A DNA stretch of 64,000 nucleotides from Chryseobacterium indologenes (GTDB lineage: Bacteria > Bacteroidota > Bacteroidia > Flavobacteriales > Weeksellaceae), in contig DJTE01000008.1 in NCBI GenBank assembly GCA_002439165.1, positions 44,722 to 108,721 of the forward strand. The letters run 5' to 3'. The notes under the pieces are model-generated. The model was not told where the DNA came from and did not search any database. It worked only from the letters and a program-made list of their open reading frames with translations. The position numbers and the translations under genes are program-made. Positions 27,601 through 37,016 of the stretch are shown here, piece by piece; the stretch's first letter is position 1; every line of letters starts with the position of its first letter.

Positions 27601-27935
27601 GTGTTATAAAGAAACCTGTCGAACCTGTGATAAAAACAATAGCTAATGTTTTACCGGCTTCAACAGGGTTTAAATGGAAACTGATAAATAGTAAATATGT
27701 AGCACTATGATAAAAACAAATATTGATGCTGTGTATAAATAACAAGAACGGAAACTCAGCAAAGCAATATAAAGTCTCATATTTCAGAGATAAGCGATAC
27801 GGGATTGCTCATTTTAAAGACACTTCACTGCTATTTATTACGGTTTGCTTTATCGGCTGACAAAAAATCATTCAACTTTTACACCTGGACGAAGAAAATG
27901 GTTTAAGATTCTGCACTTATTTATAAATTTGAACC
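27601..27935. other. Intergenic stretch with nothing recognised
   Basis: About 335 bases of AT-rich DNA. I see no ORF with support, no strong hairpin and no repeat beyond two short GATAAAAACAA copies. The only useful element is a -7 match right before the next gene. Confidence 0.5.
27924..27931 (+). promoter_or_regulatory. TAnnTTTG element ending 4 bases before the start codon
   Basis: TAAATTTG followed by AACC and the ATG at 27936. If this is the active promoter, the transcript would have no leader or almost none. Confidence 0.5.
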
Positions 27936-29435
27936 ATGTTAAACTTCATCAAGAAAAATGCAGCACTGATCTGGGCAAAAAAACATGTCCGGAAGACTGA
28001 GGAATTCAAGAAAAATGCTGAACAGAATCAGGAAACTCTTCTTTTATCTCTTGTAAAAACCGCCCGGAAAACACTTTTCGGCCGGGAGCATGATTTTGAG
28101 AATATTCATTCTGTAAAAGAATTTCAGGAAAGAGTACCTGTTGCAGACTATGAAGATTTAAAACCGTATATCGAAAGGGTAAAAAGAGGACAGGCCAATA
28201 TTCTCTGGACGGAAACGCCTGAGTATTTTGCGAAAACTTCAGGAACCACTTCGGGGTCAAAATACATTCCTATTTCCAAAGAAGGTATGCCTTTTCAGAT
28301 TGCCGGTGCCCAGAGTGCTCTCTTTCATTATATCGCTCAGAAAAACAACGCCGATTTTGTGAAGGGAAAAATGATCTTCCTTCAGGGGAGTCCTGAGCTG
28401 GAAGAAGTTTTCGGGATAAAGACAGGCCGTCTTTCCGGCATTGTTGCCCACCACATTCCCGGATACCTTCAGAAGAACCGTCTTCCGAGCTGGGAAACCA
28501 ATATCATGGAAGACTGGGAAGCTAAAGTAGACAAGATCATTGAGGAAACAGAGAGGGAGAACATGACCCTGATCTCAGGTATTCCGCCTTGGCTGGTAAT
28601 GTATTTTGAAAAGCTGACTGAAAAACACGGCAAAAAGATCAAACAGCTTTTCCCCAATCTGCAGCTGATTGTGACAGGAGGCGTAAATTATGAACCTTAC
28701 CGGGATAAAATGGAAGACCTTCTGGGTGGAAAAGTAGATACTATACAGACTTTCCCCGCTTCTGAAGGCTTTTTCGCATTCCAGGACGATTATACCAAAG
28801 AAGGACTTCTTCTTTTAACCAACCACGGAATTTTTTATGAATTTGTTCCACTGGAAGAATATGGAAAACCTGGCGCACGGAGGTTAACTTTAAAAGAGGT
28901 TGAGCTTCATAAGGACTATGCGTTAATCCTGACCACTAATTCCGGTCTATGGGCCTATTCTATCGGGGATGTAGTAAGGTTTATCAGCAAAAATCCTTAC
29001 AGAATCCTGGTAAGCGGCAGAACCAAACATTTTACGTCCGCCTTCGGAGAACATGTGATTGCCTTTGAAGTAGAAGAGGCACTGAAAGCCGCTTTAGAGA
29101 AATATCCTGCACAGATCACAGAATTCCATCTTGCCCCACAGGTAAATCCCGATGAGGGACTTCCCTATCATGAATGGCTGATAGAATTTGAAAAAGAACC
29201 GGAAAATATGGACGTTTTCAGAGCCGAACTGGATGATCAGCTCCGCAAACGCAATACGTATTACAACGATCTGATTACCGGGAATATCCTGCAGAAGCTT
29301 CAGATCACAAAACTGAAGAAAAATGCATTTCATGAATACGCGAGATCCCAGGGAAAACTGGGCGGGCAAAATAAAATTCCGAGACTGGCCAATGACAGGA
29401 AAATTGCAGATCAGTTAGAACTTCATAAATTTTAA
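27936..29435 (+). CDS. GH3-family acyl-adenylating protein
   Basis: 499 aa, full length for the GH3 (auxin-responsive promoter) family that is common in Bacteroidota. In plants GH3 enzymes adenylate carboxylic acids and join them to amino acids; the bacterial substrate is unknown. Visible motifs: the nucleotide-binding KTSGTTSGSKYIPIS (residues about 92-106), TGGVNYEPYR, the FPASEGFFAF stretch (motif II), and YSIGDVVRF near the hinge, followed by the C-terminal subdomain with SGRTKHFTSAFGEHV. Cytoplasmic. Monocistronic by position. It is a well-conserved gene, so probably a core metabolic or cell-envelope role rather than hormone chemistry. Confidence 0.9.
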   Translation: MLNFIKKNAALIWAKKHVRKTEEFKKNAEQNQETLLLSLVKTARKTLFGREHDFENIHSVKEFQERVPVADYEDLKPYIERVKRGQANILWTETPEYFAKTSGTTSGSKYIPISKEGMPFQIAGAQSALFHYIAQKNNADFVKGKMIFLQGSPELEEVFGIKTGRLSGIVAHHIPGYLQKNRLPSWETNIMEDWEAKVDKIIEETERENMTLISGIPPWLVMYFEKLTEKHGKKIKQLFPNLQLIVTGGVNYEPYRDKMEDLLGGKVDTIQTFPASEGFFAFQDDYTKEGLLLLTNHGIFYEFVPLEEYGKPGARRLTLKEVELHKDYALILTTNSGLWAYSIGDVVRFISKNPYRILVSGRTKHFTSAFGEHVIAFEVEEALKAALEKYPAQITEFHLAPQVNPDEGLPYHEWLIEFEKEPENMDVFRAELDDQLRKRNTYYNDLITGNILQKLQITKLKKNAFHEYARSQGKLGGQNKIPRLANDRKIADQLELHKF

Positions 29436-29478
29436 AGATATTTTTTCAATTCCAAAAACGTATATTGGAAAAAAATTA

Positions 29479-29486
29479 TAAATTTG
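29479..29486 (+). promoter_or_regulatory. TAnnTTTG -7 element
   Basis: TAAATTTG, 18 bases before the ATG of the 120-aa lipoprotein. Confidence 0.45.
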
Positions 29487-29504
29487 AAAAACTAAAAAAT
29501 AATA

Positions 29505-29867
29505 ATGAGAGCATCTGTACTTTTAAAATCAGCCTTATTCACGTCTTTATTTGTTATTTCTTCATGTGCTACTACAAAGTACAGCGATGATATTTCAAAA
29601 AATAACTATTCAAATCTGGAAGCCGGAAGAGTTTATGTCGTTACTATGAAAGACGGTTCTCCAAAACAGAAAATGCTCTTTAGGAATGTAGACGGAGACA
29701 ACCTCATCGGAACTGCAGGCAAGAAAGACAGTACAGAAGTAATTATTCCAAAATCCAATGTGGCTGCTGTGAAAGACAGATCCAAAGCCAGAGTGACCGC
29801 AGGTGCCACTGTAATTGGTGCAGCGGGTGTTGCTGCCATTGTGATCAGTTCACTGAGAGCAGACTAA
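29505..29867 (+). CDS. Small lipoprotein with C-terminal hydrophobic segment
   Basis: 120 aa. Lipoprotein signal ends at SSCATT (about residue 22). The middle has a beta-rich VYVVTMKDGSPKQKMLF part, and residues 95-115 form a Gly/Ala-rich hydrophobic stretch (TAGATVIGAAGVAAIVI) like a glycine-zipper membrane segment. Such proteins are common in Flavobacteriia; function unknown. It has its own upstream promoter match and stands 70 bases after the GH3 gene. Confidence 0.7.
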   Translation: MRASVLLKSALFTSLFVISSCATTKYSDDISKNNYSNLEAGRVYVVTMKDGSPKQKMLFRNVDGDNLIGTAGKKDSTEVIIPKSNVAAVKDRSKARVTAGATVIGAAGVAAIVISSLRAD

Positions 29868-29949
29868 AATAGATATTATCTTTCAGGACTTATTTGATTT
29901 ATCATTTAAAAAACGAATATACCCACAGCCTTAAATGAATATTTAGGGC

Positions 29950-29957
29950 TATTTTTG
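29950..29957 (+). promoter_or_regulatory. TAnnTTTG element ending 3 bases before the start codon
   Basis: TATTTTTG followed by TGC and ATG 29961. Suggests a leaderless transcript of the MFS gene, and argues against the TTG start at 29955, which lies inside the element. Confidence 0.45.
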
Positions 29958-29960
29958 TGC

Positions 29961-31196
29961 ATGATTTCTTTTACCCCGTTAAAAACATTAGATAATGTTG
30001 AATTCAGGAATCTTCTTACGGGAAGATTTTTTATTGTTTTGGCCTTCAGGATGCTCGCTACTTTACTGGGATGGTGGGTGTACCAACTGACAAAAGATCC
30101 GTTTTCAATAGGACTGATAGGACTTTCGGAGGTCATTCCGGCCGTAAGCTGCGCTTTATATGCCGGACATGTTATTGATATGAATGAAAAAAAGAGATTA
30201 CTGCTGATCTGCAACTATGCCTATATTTTTCTGATCGGCCTGCTGCTGATCCCCGCTTTTCTCAATGTAGAGATGCATTTCAACGGACATCAGATCACCT
30301 ATTTTATTTACGGTGTGATTTTTTTTACTGGGATTGCCCGTGCTTTCATAGGACCGATCGTACCTTCTATGATTCCGAAGATCGTAAAGAAAGAAAATCT
30401 TCCGAACGCCGTTACCCTCAATCAGGCTACATTTCTGATTTCATCTGTATGCGGACATGCTGCCGGCGGACTTCTGATAGGGTATTTCGGAGTAAAGTGG
30501 ACATTGGTAGTCATCCTTTCGCTGATATTTACCGCATCTCTTTTCTTCTGGCAGCTGAATAAACAGTTTTCGGAATATAAAAAAGAACACGTCAATGTAG
30601 TGGACAGCATGCGTGAAGGAATTTCTTATATTTTCAAAACAAAGGAGATTTTAGGAGCTTTATGTCTCGATATGTTTGCCGTACTTTTCGGTGGTGCGGT
30701 TGCGATGATCCCGGTGTTTGCCACCGATATTCTGGATGCCGGAGCTGAGGGCTTCGGACTGCTGAATGCCGCATCGGATATTGGCTCCATGTGTATCATT
30801 ACCATTCTTTCCCTGGTTCCTTTACGTAAGAATCAAGGGAAAATTCTTCTGGCAGTGGTTACAGGATTCGGACTTTGCATCATTGGATTCGGGCTTTCTA
30901 AGCTGTATTGGCTTTCATTTATGTTTTTAGTGATGAGCGGGATGCTGGACGGGATTTCCGTAGTCATCCGGGGAACCATTGTACAGCTGAAAACTCCGGA
31001 TCATATAAGAGGAAGGGTTCTGAGTGTCAATTCAATTTTCATTATGTCCAGTAATGAAATGGGACAGTTTGAGAGCGGGCTGATGGCTAAGCTGCTGGGC
31101 GTTGTACGGTCGGTTGTCTTCGGAGGAAGTATGACGGTTCTGATTGCTCTGCTCGTGGGAAGCACCAATCCTAAGCTGAGAAAAATGCAGTATTAA
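29961..31196 (+). CDS. Major facilitator superfamily transporter
   Basis: 411 aa from ATG 29961 (MISFTPLKTL); the frame also has a TTG two codons earlier that lies within a promoter-like octamer. About 12 hydrophobic segments. The N-terminal LLTGRFFIVLAFRML and the GHVIDMNEKKRLLL loop between helices 2 and 3 are typical of MFS_3/EntS-like exporters; IRGRVLSVNSIFIMSSNEMGQ is the matching C-terminal loop. Probable proton-driven efflux of a small molecule; ligand unknown. Inner membrane. No neighbour hints at a substrate. Confidence 0.9.
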   Translation: MISFTPLKTLDNVEFRNLLTGRFFIVLAFRMLATLLGWWVYQLTKDPFSIGLIGLSEVIPAVSCALYAGHVIDMNEKKRLLLICNYAYIFLIGLLLIPAFLNVEMHFNGHQITYFIYGVIFFTGIARAFIGPIVPSMIPKIVKKENLPNAVTLNQATFLISSVCGHAAGGLLIGYFGVKWTLVVILSLIFTASLFFWQLNKQFSEYKKEHVNVVDSMREGISYIFKTKEILGALCLDMFAVLFGGAVAMIPVFATDILDAGAEGFGLLNAASDIGSMCIITILSLVPLRKNQGKILLAVVTGFGLCIIGFGLSKLYWLSFMFLVMSGMLDGISVVIRGTIVQLKTPDHIRGRVLSVNSIFIMSSNEMGQFESGLMAKLLGVVRSVVFGGSMTVLIALLVGSTNPKLRKMQY

Positions 31197-31623
31197 TTTC
31201 TTTTATTATATGATATTTTCTTTATCCTCTGAACCGAATTCAGAGGAAATTCTCACGTTTTTTCTATATCCCTATAAATAAAATTCATTTTTTACCATTC
31301 GATCTTTATATATTTTCATAAGACCATTAAATTTCTTTTATTAAAATTCATTAACAATTGAAAAAAGATTAAAATAATAGCTATTTATCAATCAAATATC
31401 TTTTTTTATGTAAATTTGATTACGAAAAAATTATTTTAATAAAAATACTGCATCGCAATGGGTTTATAAATACCATTCCATCAGAAGTAAAGACAAAACA
31501 CCATAATTCAGTATGCTATTTTTCAGAATCATTAACAATTAAAAGGTTGAAATTCTGCAAAACAGACAAATCAGGCAGCAATTTAACCTTAATTATATGA
31601 ATTAATATCTTAAATGATCACAT
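31197..31623. other. AT-rich region before the T9SS type B array
   Basis: 427 bases. Near its start a hairpin CCTCTGAA / TTCAGAGG (31226-31246, 5-base loop) may end the MFS transcript, although no T tract directly follows. The rest is extremely AT-rich without a clear ORF; a regulatory region for the first array gene is likely. Confidence 0.5.
31226..31246 (+). terminator. Hairpin after the MFS gene (weak terminator)
   Basis: Perfect 8-bp stem with 5-base loop, followed by AAATTCTCACG and only later T6. Termination is possible but not certain. Confidence 0.4.
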
Positions 31624-33714
31624 ATGAAAAAAAATCTATTTCTTTTAATCTTATTTTTATTCAAACTCTTTTCCGCCCAACAGGATTGCATTACAGCGAT
31701 GGCAGTTTGCGGTAATTCGAATATCGCCTATATTCCCAGTGGACCGGGAGCTCAGGAACTTCCGGACGGAAGCTGTAGTTTTTATGAGGAAAGATATTCT
31801 GTTTGGTATAAATTCACCATTGCTACCGGAGGAACATTAACTTTTGCTATTACTCCTCTGCAAACAGCAGGCACAGATTATGACTTTTATGTATGGGGAC
31901 CCAATGTAACATGCGCCAACAAAGGAAACAGCATCAGATGCAATACCCTTTATACCGATGGTGCCACCGGGCTTAACATGACCACCACCTTCCCTTTTGC
32001 CGGAGGTGGTACAGGAAACTTAAGCGCCTGGGTAAAATATATGGATGTACTGCCGGGAGAGACTTACTATCTTCTTGTGAATAATTACAGCGCCAACACC
32101 AACGGATTTTCCCTTACATGGGGAGGAACAGCTACCCTGGCATCCCCTTTCAATGATCCGGCAATCGCCCCTTATCCGTTTGTACCGCCCGGAGTTCCGG
32201 CAGCCAACCCCACCAATCCGCCAGAAGTGATCATCTGTACCGATCCTGCTGTTTTTGATTTTTCAACCTTGACAGCAGGAATTGCAAATGGCAATTCTAA
32301 TTTTGTTGTTACCTACCATACCAGCCAGAATGAGGCGCTTTCCGGAGACAATCCCATTCTGACTCCCCAAACGGTAAATACTACCGGGGTATATTATTAC
32401 AGTATCCATTACGAAGATCCTACCAATCCGAATAACCCAATCAATTCCTGCCGGCAGACGGGAAAATTTAAATTCAAACAGGGAAATATTGTTGCTACGG
32501 ATGCTACTTTAACGATGTGCAACAACAACGGTGCAGGAACTGCGGTTTTCAACCTAACAACCGCTAACGTATACAATGATCCAACCGGGACTGCTGTCAA
32601 AAAATATTATCCTTCCCTGTCTGATCTCAATGCCGGCACCAATGAGATCACCAATCCTTACGTTTACCTTTCATCAACCAATGTCATCTATGTATTAATA
32701 TCAACTCCTCAGGGATGTTCTGCAACAGCCAAGATCAATCTGAATCTTTATCCCGTAGTTGCGGTAAACGATACAAGCATGAGATCCTGCTTTATAGAAT
32801 CCAACCCGGCAACCGCTTCATTCAATCTCAGTAATGCTGTCGTAACTACCATAACGGGAGCTACCAAAAAATATTACCCGTCTTTTACCGACGCTGCAGA
32901 AGGCACTAATGAAATTCTGACTCCTCTTGATTACATTGCTCCAACGGGCGTAGTATATGTAAGGGTAACAGACACCCGCGGATGTTATTCAATTGCCAAA
33001 ATAACCCTAACAGTGATTGCTCCTGTAAAATCCAATGTCCTGGAAGACAAAGTCATCTGTATTGAAGATACTACCACTCTGGATGCAGGCCCTGGGTTTA
33101 CAGCCTATGAATGGAGTACCGGAGCCACGACACCGTCTATCAGTAATGCAGGAGTAGGAACCTATTGGGTAAAACTTAACACAGCAGGATGTATCACCAA
33201 ACAGACCGTAAAAGTTTATGCTTCCGAGCAGCCCGTAGTATCTAATATTGATATTACAGACAACACCATCACGGTGAACGTAATCGGTGGAACCCCGGCC
33301 TATAAATACTCTATGGATAACATCAACTGGCAGGATTCCAATGTATTCTCCAACTTATCCAGAGGAGATCACAAAATCTATGTAAAAGATGCTTACGACT
33401 GTGATCCTATTGAAATAGGCGTTGTAGTTCCTAATCTCGTAAATGTGATCACTCCGAACGGAGACGGTATAAATGATGTGATAGATTATTCTGCTATGGC
33501 AGGTAAACAGAACCTTATATTCAGTATCTTTGACAGATACGGAACAAAAATCCATCAGGCTGATAAAAATAACGGCTACAAATGGGACGGAACCATAACC
33601 GGTAAAAAAATTCCAACGGGTACATACTGGTATTCCGTAACCTGGAATGAGAACAGCAAAAAGAACACCGCATTTAAATTCTCTGGCTGGATAATGGTTA
33701 AAAACAGAGAATAA
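31624..33714 (+). CDS. Surface protein with SprB-like repeat and T9SS type B (gliding-associated) C-terminus, member 1
   Basis: 696 aa. Signal peptide at residues 1-19. An N-terminal beta-sandwich (about 20-175; DCITAMAVCGN ... SVWYKFTIATGGTLTF) resembles CUB/pre-peptidase-like domains. From about 190 to 460 come Ig-like modules including two copies of a unit with AxFNLxxAxV, KKYYPS and GTNEI. SprB-type repeat (GGTPAYKYSMDNINWQ) at about 550-600. The last 90 residues, from VITPNGDGINDVIDY to FSGWIMVKNRE, are the CHU_C/gliding motility-associated sorting domain that directs T9SS export and cell-surface attachment. Upstream of a strong terminator. Member of a five-gene paralogous set; likely adhesion. 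Confidence 0.85.
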   Translation: MKKNLFLLILFLFKLFSAQQDCITAMAVCGNSNIAYIPSGPGAQELPDGSCSFYEERYSVWYKFTIATGGTLTFAITPLQTAGTDYDFYVWGPNVTCANKGNSIRCNTLYTDGATGLNMTTTFPFAGGGTGNLSAWVKYMDVLPGETYYLLVNNYSANTNGFSLTWGGTATLASPFNDPAIAPYPFVPPGVPAANPTNPPEVIICTDPAVFDFSTLTAGIANGNSNFVVTYHTSQNEALSGDNPILTPQTVNTTGVYYYSIHYEDPTNPNNPINSCRQTGKFKFKQGNIVATDATLTMCNNNGAGTAVFNLTTANVYNDPTGTAVKKYYPSLSDLNAGTNEITNPYVYLSSTNVIYVLISTPQGCSATAKINLNLYPVVAVNDTSMRSCFIESNPATASFNLSNAVVTTITGATKKYYPSFTDAAEGTNEILTPLDYIAPTGVVYVRVTDTRGCYSIAKITLTVIAPVKSNVLEDKVICIEDTTTLDAGPGFTAYEWSTGATTPSISNAGVGTYWVKLNTAGCITKQTVKVYASEQPVVSNIDITDNTITVNVIGGTPAYKYSMDNINWQDSNVFSNLSRGDHKIYVKDAYDCDPIEIGVVVPNLVNVITPNGDGINDVIDYSAMAGKQNLIFSIFDRYGTKIHQADKNNGYKWDGTITGKKIPTGTYWYSVTWNENSKKNTAFKFSGWIMVKNRE

Positions 33715-34055
33715 TTTAATTTTAGTCTATATCAGATTTTGCCATAAAAAGGCCACTTCACCGTTGAAGTGGCCTTTTTATATTAAAGAGTTTTCTTTTA
33801 CGGTCAGTTCAGCATAACATGTCAGAAAAGCTCTTCCCTCTTTTATTCACTACACAATAATTTACATAAAAAACTGTTTTCATCTTTATAAAAAGTAACA
33901 ATAATGAGTAAAAACGGAAAATCAAAAATACAAATCTCAAGTTAGCAATATTAAAATATCAACATAAAACACTCTTATTTTATTAAATATATCACAAATT
34001 CTTTAATTTAATTTTAATAATTTTCTATATTTGCTTAATAAAAAAATTCCCCTTT
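33715..34055. other. Terminator and upstream region
   Basis: 341 bases with a strong terminator at 33746-33779. The remainder is AT-rich and holds a long stretch poor in G and C before the 34056 start. No ORF supported. Confidence 0.6.
33746..33779 (+). terminator. Rho-independent terminator (15-bp stem)
   Basis: AAAAAGGCCACTTCA pairs perfectly with TGAAGTGGCCTTTTT across a 4-base loop; the T part of the stem doubles as the T tract. Could work on both strands. Confidence 0.92.
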
Positions 34056-34661
34056 ATGAATAAACTTTTATTAATTTTATGCTTTTTCATGGCCGGTTTC
34101 CGGGCAGATGCCCAGAAATTCTCAGATCAGGCTTTACAGCAGTCTGTTCTGCAGCTCAACGATGCCCGGTCCGAAACTGACTATGATACTCTTTTCAAAA
34201 CATTTTCTGAGGCTAAAACCTCTGAAAAATGGCAGGCCAGCTATTATGCGGCTGTATCTATGTACCTGAAGACCAGCTTTCTTCTGAAGAACTTTCCACA
34301 AAAAAACCTGAGCGAATCCAGCGAGCTGGCAAAAAAATATGCAACTCAGGCTGCTGCTGCGGAAAAGAATAACGGAGAGATCAATACTCTTCTGGGGCTT
34401 ATTCTGGTACAAAGAATCAGAACAGTAACCTCCACCGAACCTCAAAAGGATTTAAAAACAGCTATTGGTTATATGTCAAAAGCAGAAACCCAGCTGAAGA
34501 GCAGTCCGAGACTTACCTTTCTGAAGGCTGAAATAGCAGAGCTGTCCAACAATAAAGCCGATGCCGTGGAGCGCCATCAAAAGGCGATAAAAGAATTTGA
34601 AGCCGCGGACGCATCAGCAACAGCTTCTCCAAACTGGGGCAAACAGCTAATCAGTCAATAA
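34056..34661 (+). CDS. Small exported helical protein (TPR-like)
   Basis: 201 aa. Signal peptide at residues 1-19 (ends RADAQ). The mature part is almost all helical, with short repeats such as ASYYAAVSMYLKT, LSESSELAKKYATQAAAAEKN and LTFLKAEIAELSNNKADAV that look like degenerate TPR units. Probably periplasmic. It lies between two T9SS type B genes but shares no homology with them; no partner can be named. It might help in assembly of the neighbouring surface proteins, which is speculation. Confidence 0.7.
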   Translation: MNKLLLILCFFMAGFRADAQKFSDQALQQSVLQLNDARSETDYDTLFKTFSEAKTSEKWQASYYAAVSMYLKTSFLLKNFPQKNLSESSELAKKYATQAAAAEKNNGEINTLLGLILVQRIRTVTSTEPQKDLKTAIGYMSKAETQLKSSPRLTFLKAEIAELSNNKADAVERHQKAIKEFEAADASATASPNWGKQLISQ

Positions 34662-34837
34662 AAATTTGAGAAAGTATAAGGGCTTTCGATCAGAACCAAC
34701 TGATTTACCGCTCTGTCATTTTAAGATGCATTCATCTTTTGAAAAATCAGTACCGATTTGTAAAACGGTATTTTACAACAAAACAATGTTATTATAAACA
34801 ATAACTTTTAAAATTTGTTTTTTTAAATCTTCCCCTT

Positions 34838-36913
34838 ATGAAAAAAGCACTCTTCCTTTTCTTAATAATATTTTCACATATTCTATATGCGCAGTCAGAC
34901 TGCTCATCAGCTATGGCCGTCTGTGGCAATACAGACATCTCATATACCCCTAACGGACATGGTGATACTCTGGAAACTATTGGAGGCTGTCTTAGCAGTG
35001 AAAGATATTCGGTATGGTATACCTTTACTATTGCTACCGGAGGGACTCTTACCTTTTCGATTGTTCCCAATGACCTGGGCAACGACTATGATTTTGCAGT
35101 ATTCGGTCCTAATAAAACATGTGCAACCCGAGGCACTCCGCTTCGTGGGTCTTATGCCGTATCACCCGGAATCACAGGTCTTAATATGACTTCTACCGAT
35201 CTGTGCGACCCGGTAGGCGGAGACCGATGGGCAAAATACATGGATGTATTGCCTGGTGAAACGTACTATCTGATAGTCAACAACCACAGCCAGTCAGCCA
35301 ATGGTTTCAGAATGACATGGGGCGGATCTGCCACCCTTGCCTCTCCATTCTCAGATCCGAATATACAGCCTTATCCGTTCAATCCTCCCGGACAACCGGC
35401 AGCAGACCCGGCAGATCCGAGAGAAGTGATCATCTGTACCAATCCGGCTCCTTTTGATTTTTCATCATTATCGGCAGGAATTCTTAACGGTAATCCTAAT
35501 TTTAAGATTTCTTATCACACCAGCCAGAATGACGCATTGGCATCCAACAACCCTATTACAACGCCACAAGTTGTCAACACAACCGACATTTATTATTACA
35601 GTATAAGCTACGAGGATCCAACCAATCCGAACAACCCTATCAATAAATGTAAACAGTTTGGCAAATTTAAATTCATAGACGGAACCATTGTTGCCAATGA
35701 TGACACACTGACTCAGTGTAACAACAACAACGCCGGTACCGCAACCTTTGACCTTACTTCTGCCAATGTATTCGGAGATCCTACCGCAACCAAGAAGTAT
35801 TACCCTACAATGTATGACCTGAATGCCGGAACCAACGAAATCACCGGAGTTTCCCTGCATCAGTTTGTTTCTGCGGAAGGAAAAATTTTCGTCAAAGTAA
35901 TTTCACAGTTTGGCTGTACCGATACAGCAGAGATCACCCTTAAATTCCACCCGGTAGTTACTGTAACCGATGCGTTCTTAAGATCATGTTTCCTTGAAAG
36001 CAATCCTTCTCTTGGAGAATTCAATCTGACTAACGCGACGGTAACAACGGTAACCGGTGCTACTAAAAAGTATTATCCTTCATATACAGATGCTATCGAC
36101 GGGACCAATGAGATTTTAAATTTTCTTAACTACACAGCTCCAAGTGGTGTAATATATGTAAAAGTGTTTAATGCACAGGGATGTTATGCAATTGCCAAAG
36201 TAACCCTTACCGTGATCGCTCCTGTGAAGTCGAACGTTCTGGAAGACAAAATCATCTGTATTGAAGATAAAACCACTCTGGATGCAGGACCCGGGTTTAC
36301 AGCCTATGAATGGAGCACCGGAGCCACAACACAGTCTATCAGCAATGTAGGAGTGGGAACCTATTGGGTAAAACTTAACACAGCAGGATGTATCACCAAA
36401 CAGACCGTAAAAGTTTATGCTTCCGAGCAGCCCGTAGTATCCAATATTGACATTACAAGCAACACCATCACGGTGAACGTAATCGGTGGAACTCCAGCCT
36501 ATAAATATTCTATGGATAACATCAACTGGCAGGATTCCAATGTATTCTCCAACTTATCCAGAGGAGATCACAAAATCTATGTAAAAGATGCTTACGACTG
36601 TGATCCTATTGAAATAGGCGTTGTAGTTCCTAATCTCGTAAATGTGATTACTCCGAACGGAGACGGTATAAATGATGTGATAGATTATTCTGCTATGGCA
36701 GGTAAACAGAACCTTATATTCAGTATCTTTGACAGATACGGAACAAAAATCCATCAGGCCGATAAGACAAACGGATACAAATGGGACGGAACAGTAGGCG
36801 GCTTAAAAATCCCTACGGGAACTTACTGGTACTCCGTAACCTGGAACGAGAACGACAAAAAGAATACTTCGTTCAAGTTTTCAGGATGGGTAATGGTAAA
36901 AAACAGAGAGTAA
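34838..36913 (+). CDS. Surface protein with SprB-like repeat and T9SS type B C-terminus, member 2
   Basis: 691 aa; same layout as the gene at 31624. Signal peptide 1-18, then the beta-sandwich (DCSSAMAVCGN ... SVWYTFTIATGGTLTF), Ig-like modules with KKYYPT and GTNEI units, a TLDAGPGFTAYEWSTG module, an SprB-type repeat and the gliding-associated sorting domain ending VMVKNRE. From about base 36260 to 36770 its DNA is almost the same as 33060-33570 of member 1, whereas the N-terminal halves differ freely. Followed by its own terminator. Likely exported by T9SS and displayed at the cell surface. Confidence 0.85.
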   Translation: MKKALFLFLIIFSHILYAQSDCSSAMAVCGNTDISYTPNGHGDTLETIGGCLSSERYSVWYTFTIATGGTLTFSIVPNDLGNDYDFAVFGPNKTCATRGTPLRGSYAVSPGITGLNMTSTDLCDPVGGDRWAKYMDVLPGETYYLIVNNHSQSANGFRMTWGGSATLASPFSDPNIQPYPFNPPGQPAADPADPREVIICTNPAPFDFSSLSAGILNGNPNFKISYHTSQNDALASNNPITTPQVVNTTDIYYYSISYEDPTNPNNPINKCKQFGKFKFIDGTIVANDDTLTQCNNNNAGTATFDLTSANVFGDPTATKKYYPTMYDLNAGTNEITGVSLHQFVSAEGKIFVKVISQFGCTDTAEITLKFHPVVTVTDAFLRSCFLESNPSLGEFNLTNATVTTVTGATKKYYPSYTDAIDGTNEILNFLNYTAPSGVIYVKVFNAQGCYAIAKVTLTVIAPVKSNVLEDKIICIEDKTTLDAGPGFTAYEWSTGATTQSISNVGVGTYWVKLNTAGCITKQTVKVYASEQPVVSNIDITSNTITVNVIGGTPAYKYSMDNINWQDSNVFSNLSRGDHKIYVKDAYDCDPIEIGVVVPNLVNVITPNGDGINDVIDYSAMAGKQNLIFSIFDRYGTKIHQADKTNGYKWDGTVGGLKIPTGTYWYSVTWNENDKKNTSFKFSGWVMVKNRE

Positions 36914-36931
36914 ATCTTTGACAGAAATAAA

Positions 36932-36957
36932 AAAAACCGCTCTACGGAGCGGTTTTT
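36932..36957 (+). terminator. Rho-independent terminator
   Basis: 11-bp stem AAAAACCGCTC / GAGCGGTTTTT closed by a TACG tetraloop. Ends member 2. Confidence 0.92.
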
Positions 36958-37016
36958 CAACATAAATGATAATTAAATTGTATATTTAACTTGTTTCATT
37001 AAAAAATCGTTTAAAA

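Noticed and set aside
33355..33555. 66-aa minus-strand ORF, almost the same as another at 36554-36754
   Set aside because: Both are mirror frames of the conserved SprB/sorting-domain DNA of members 1 and 2; identity comes from the shared coding tract.
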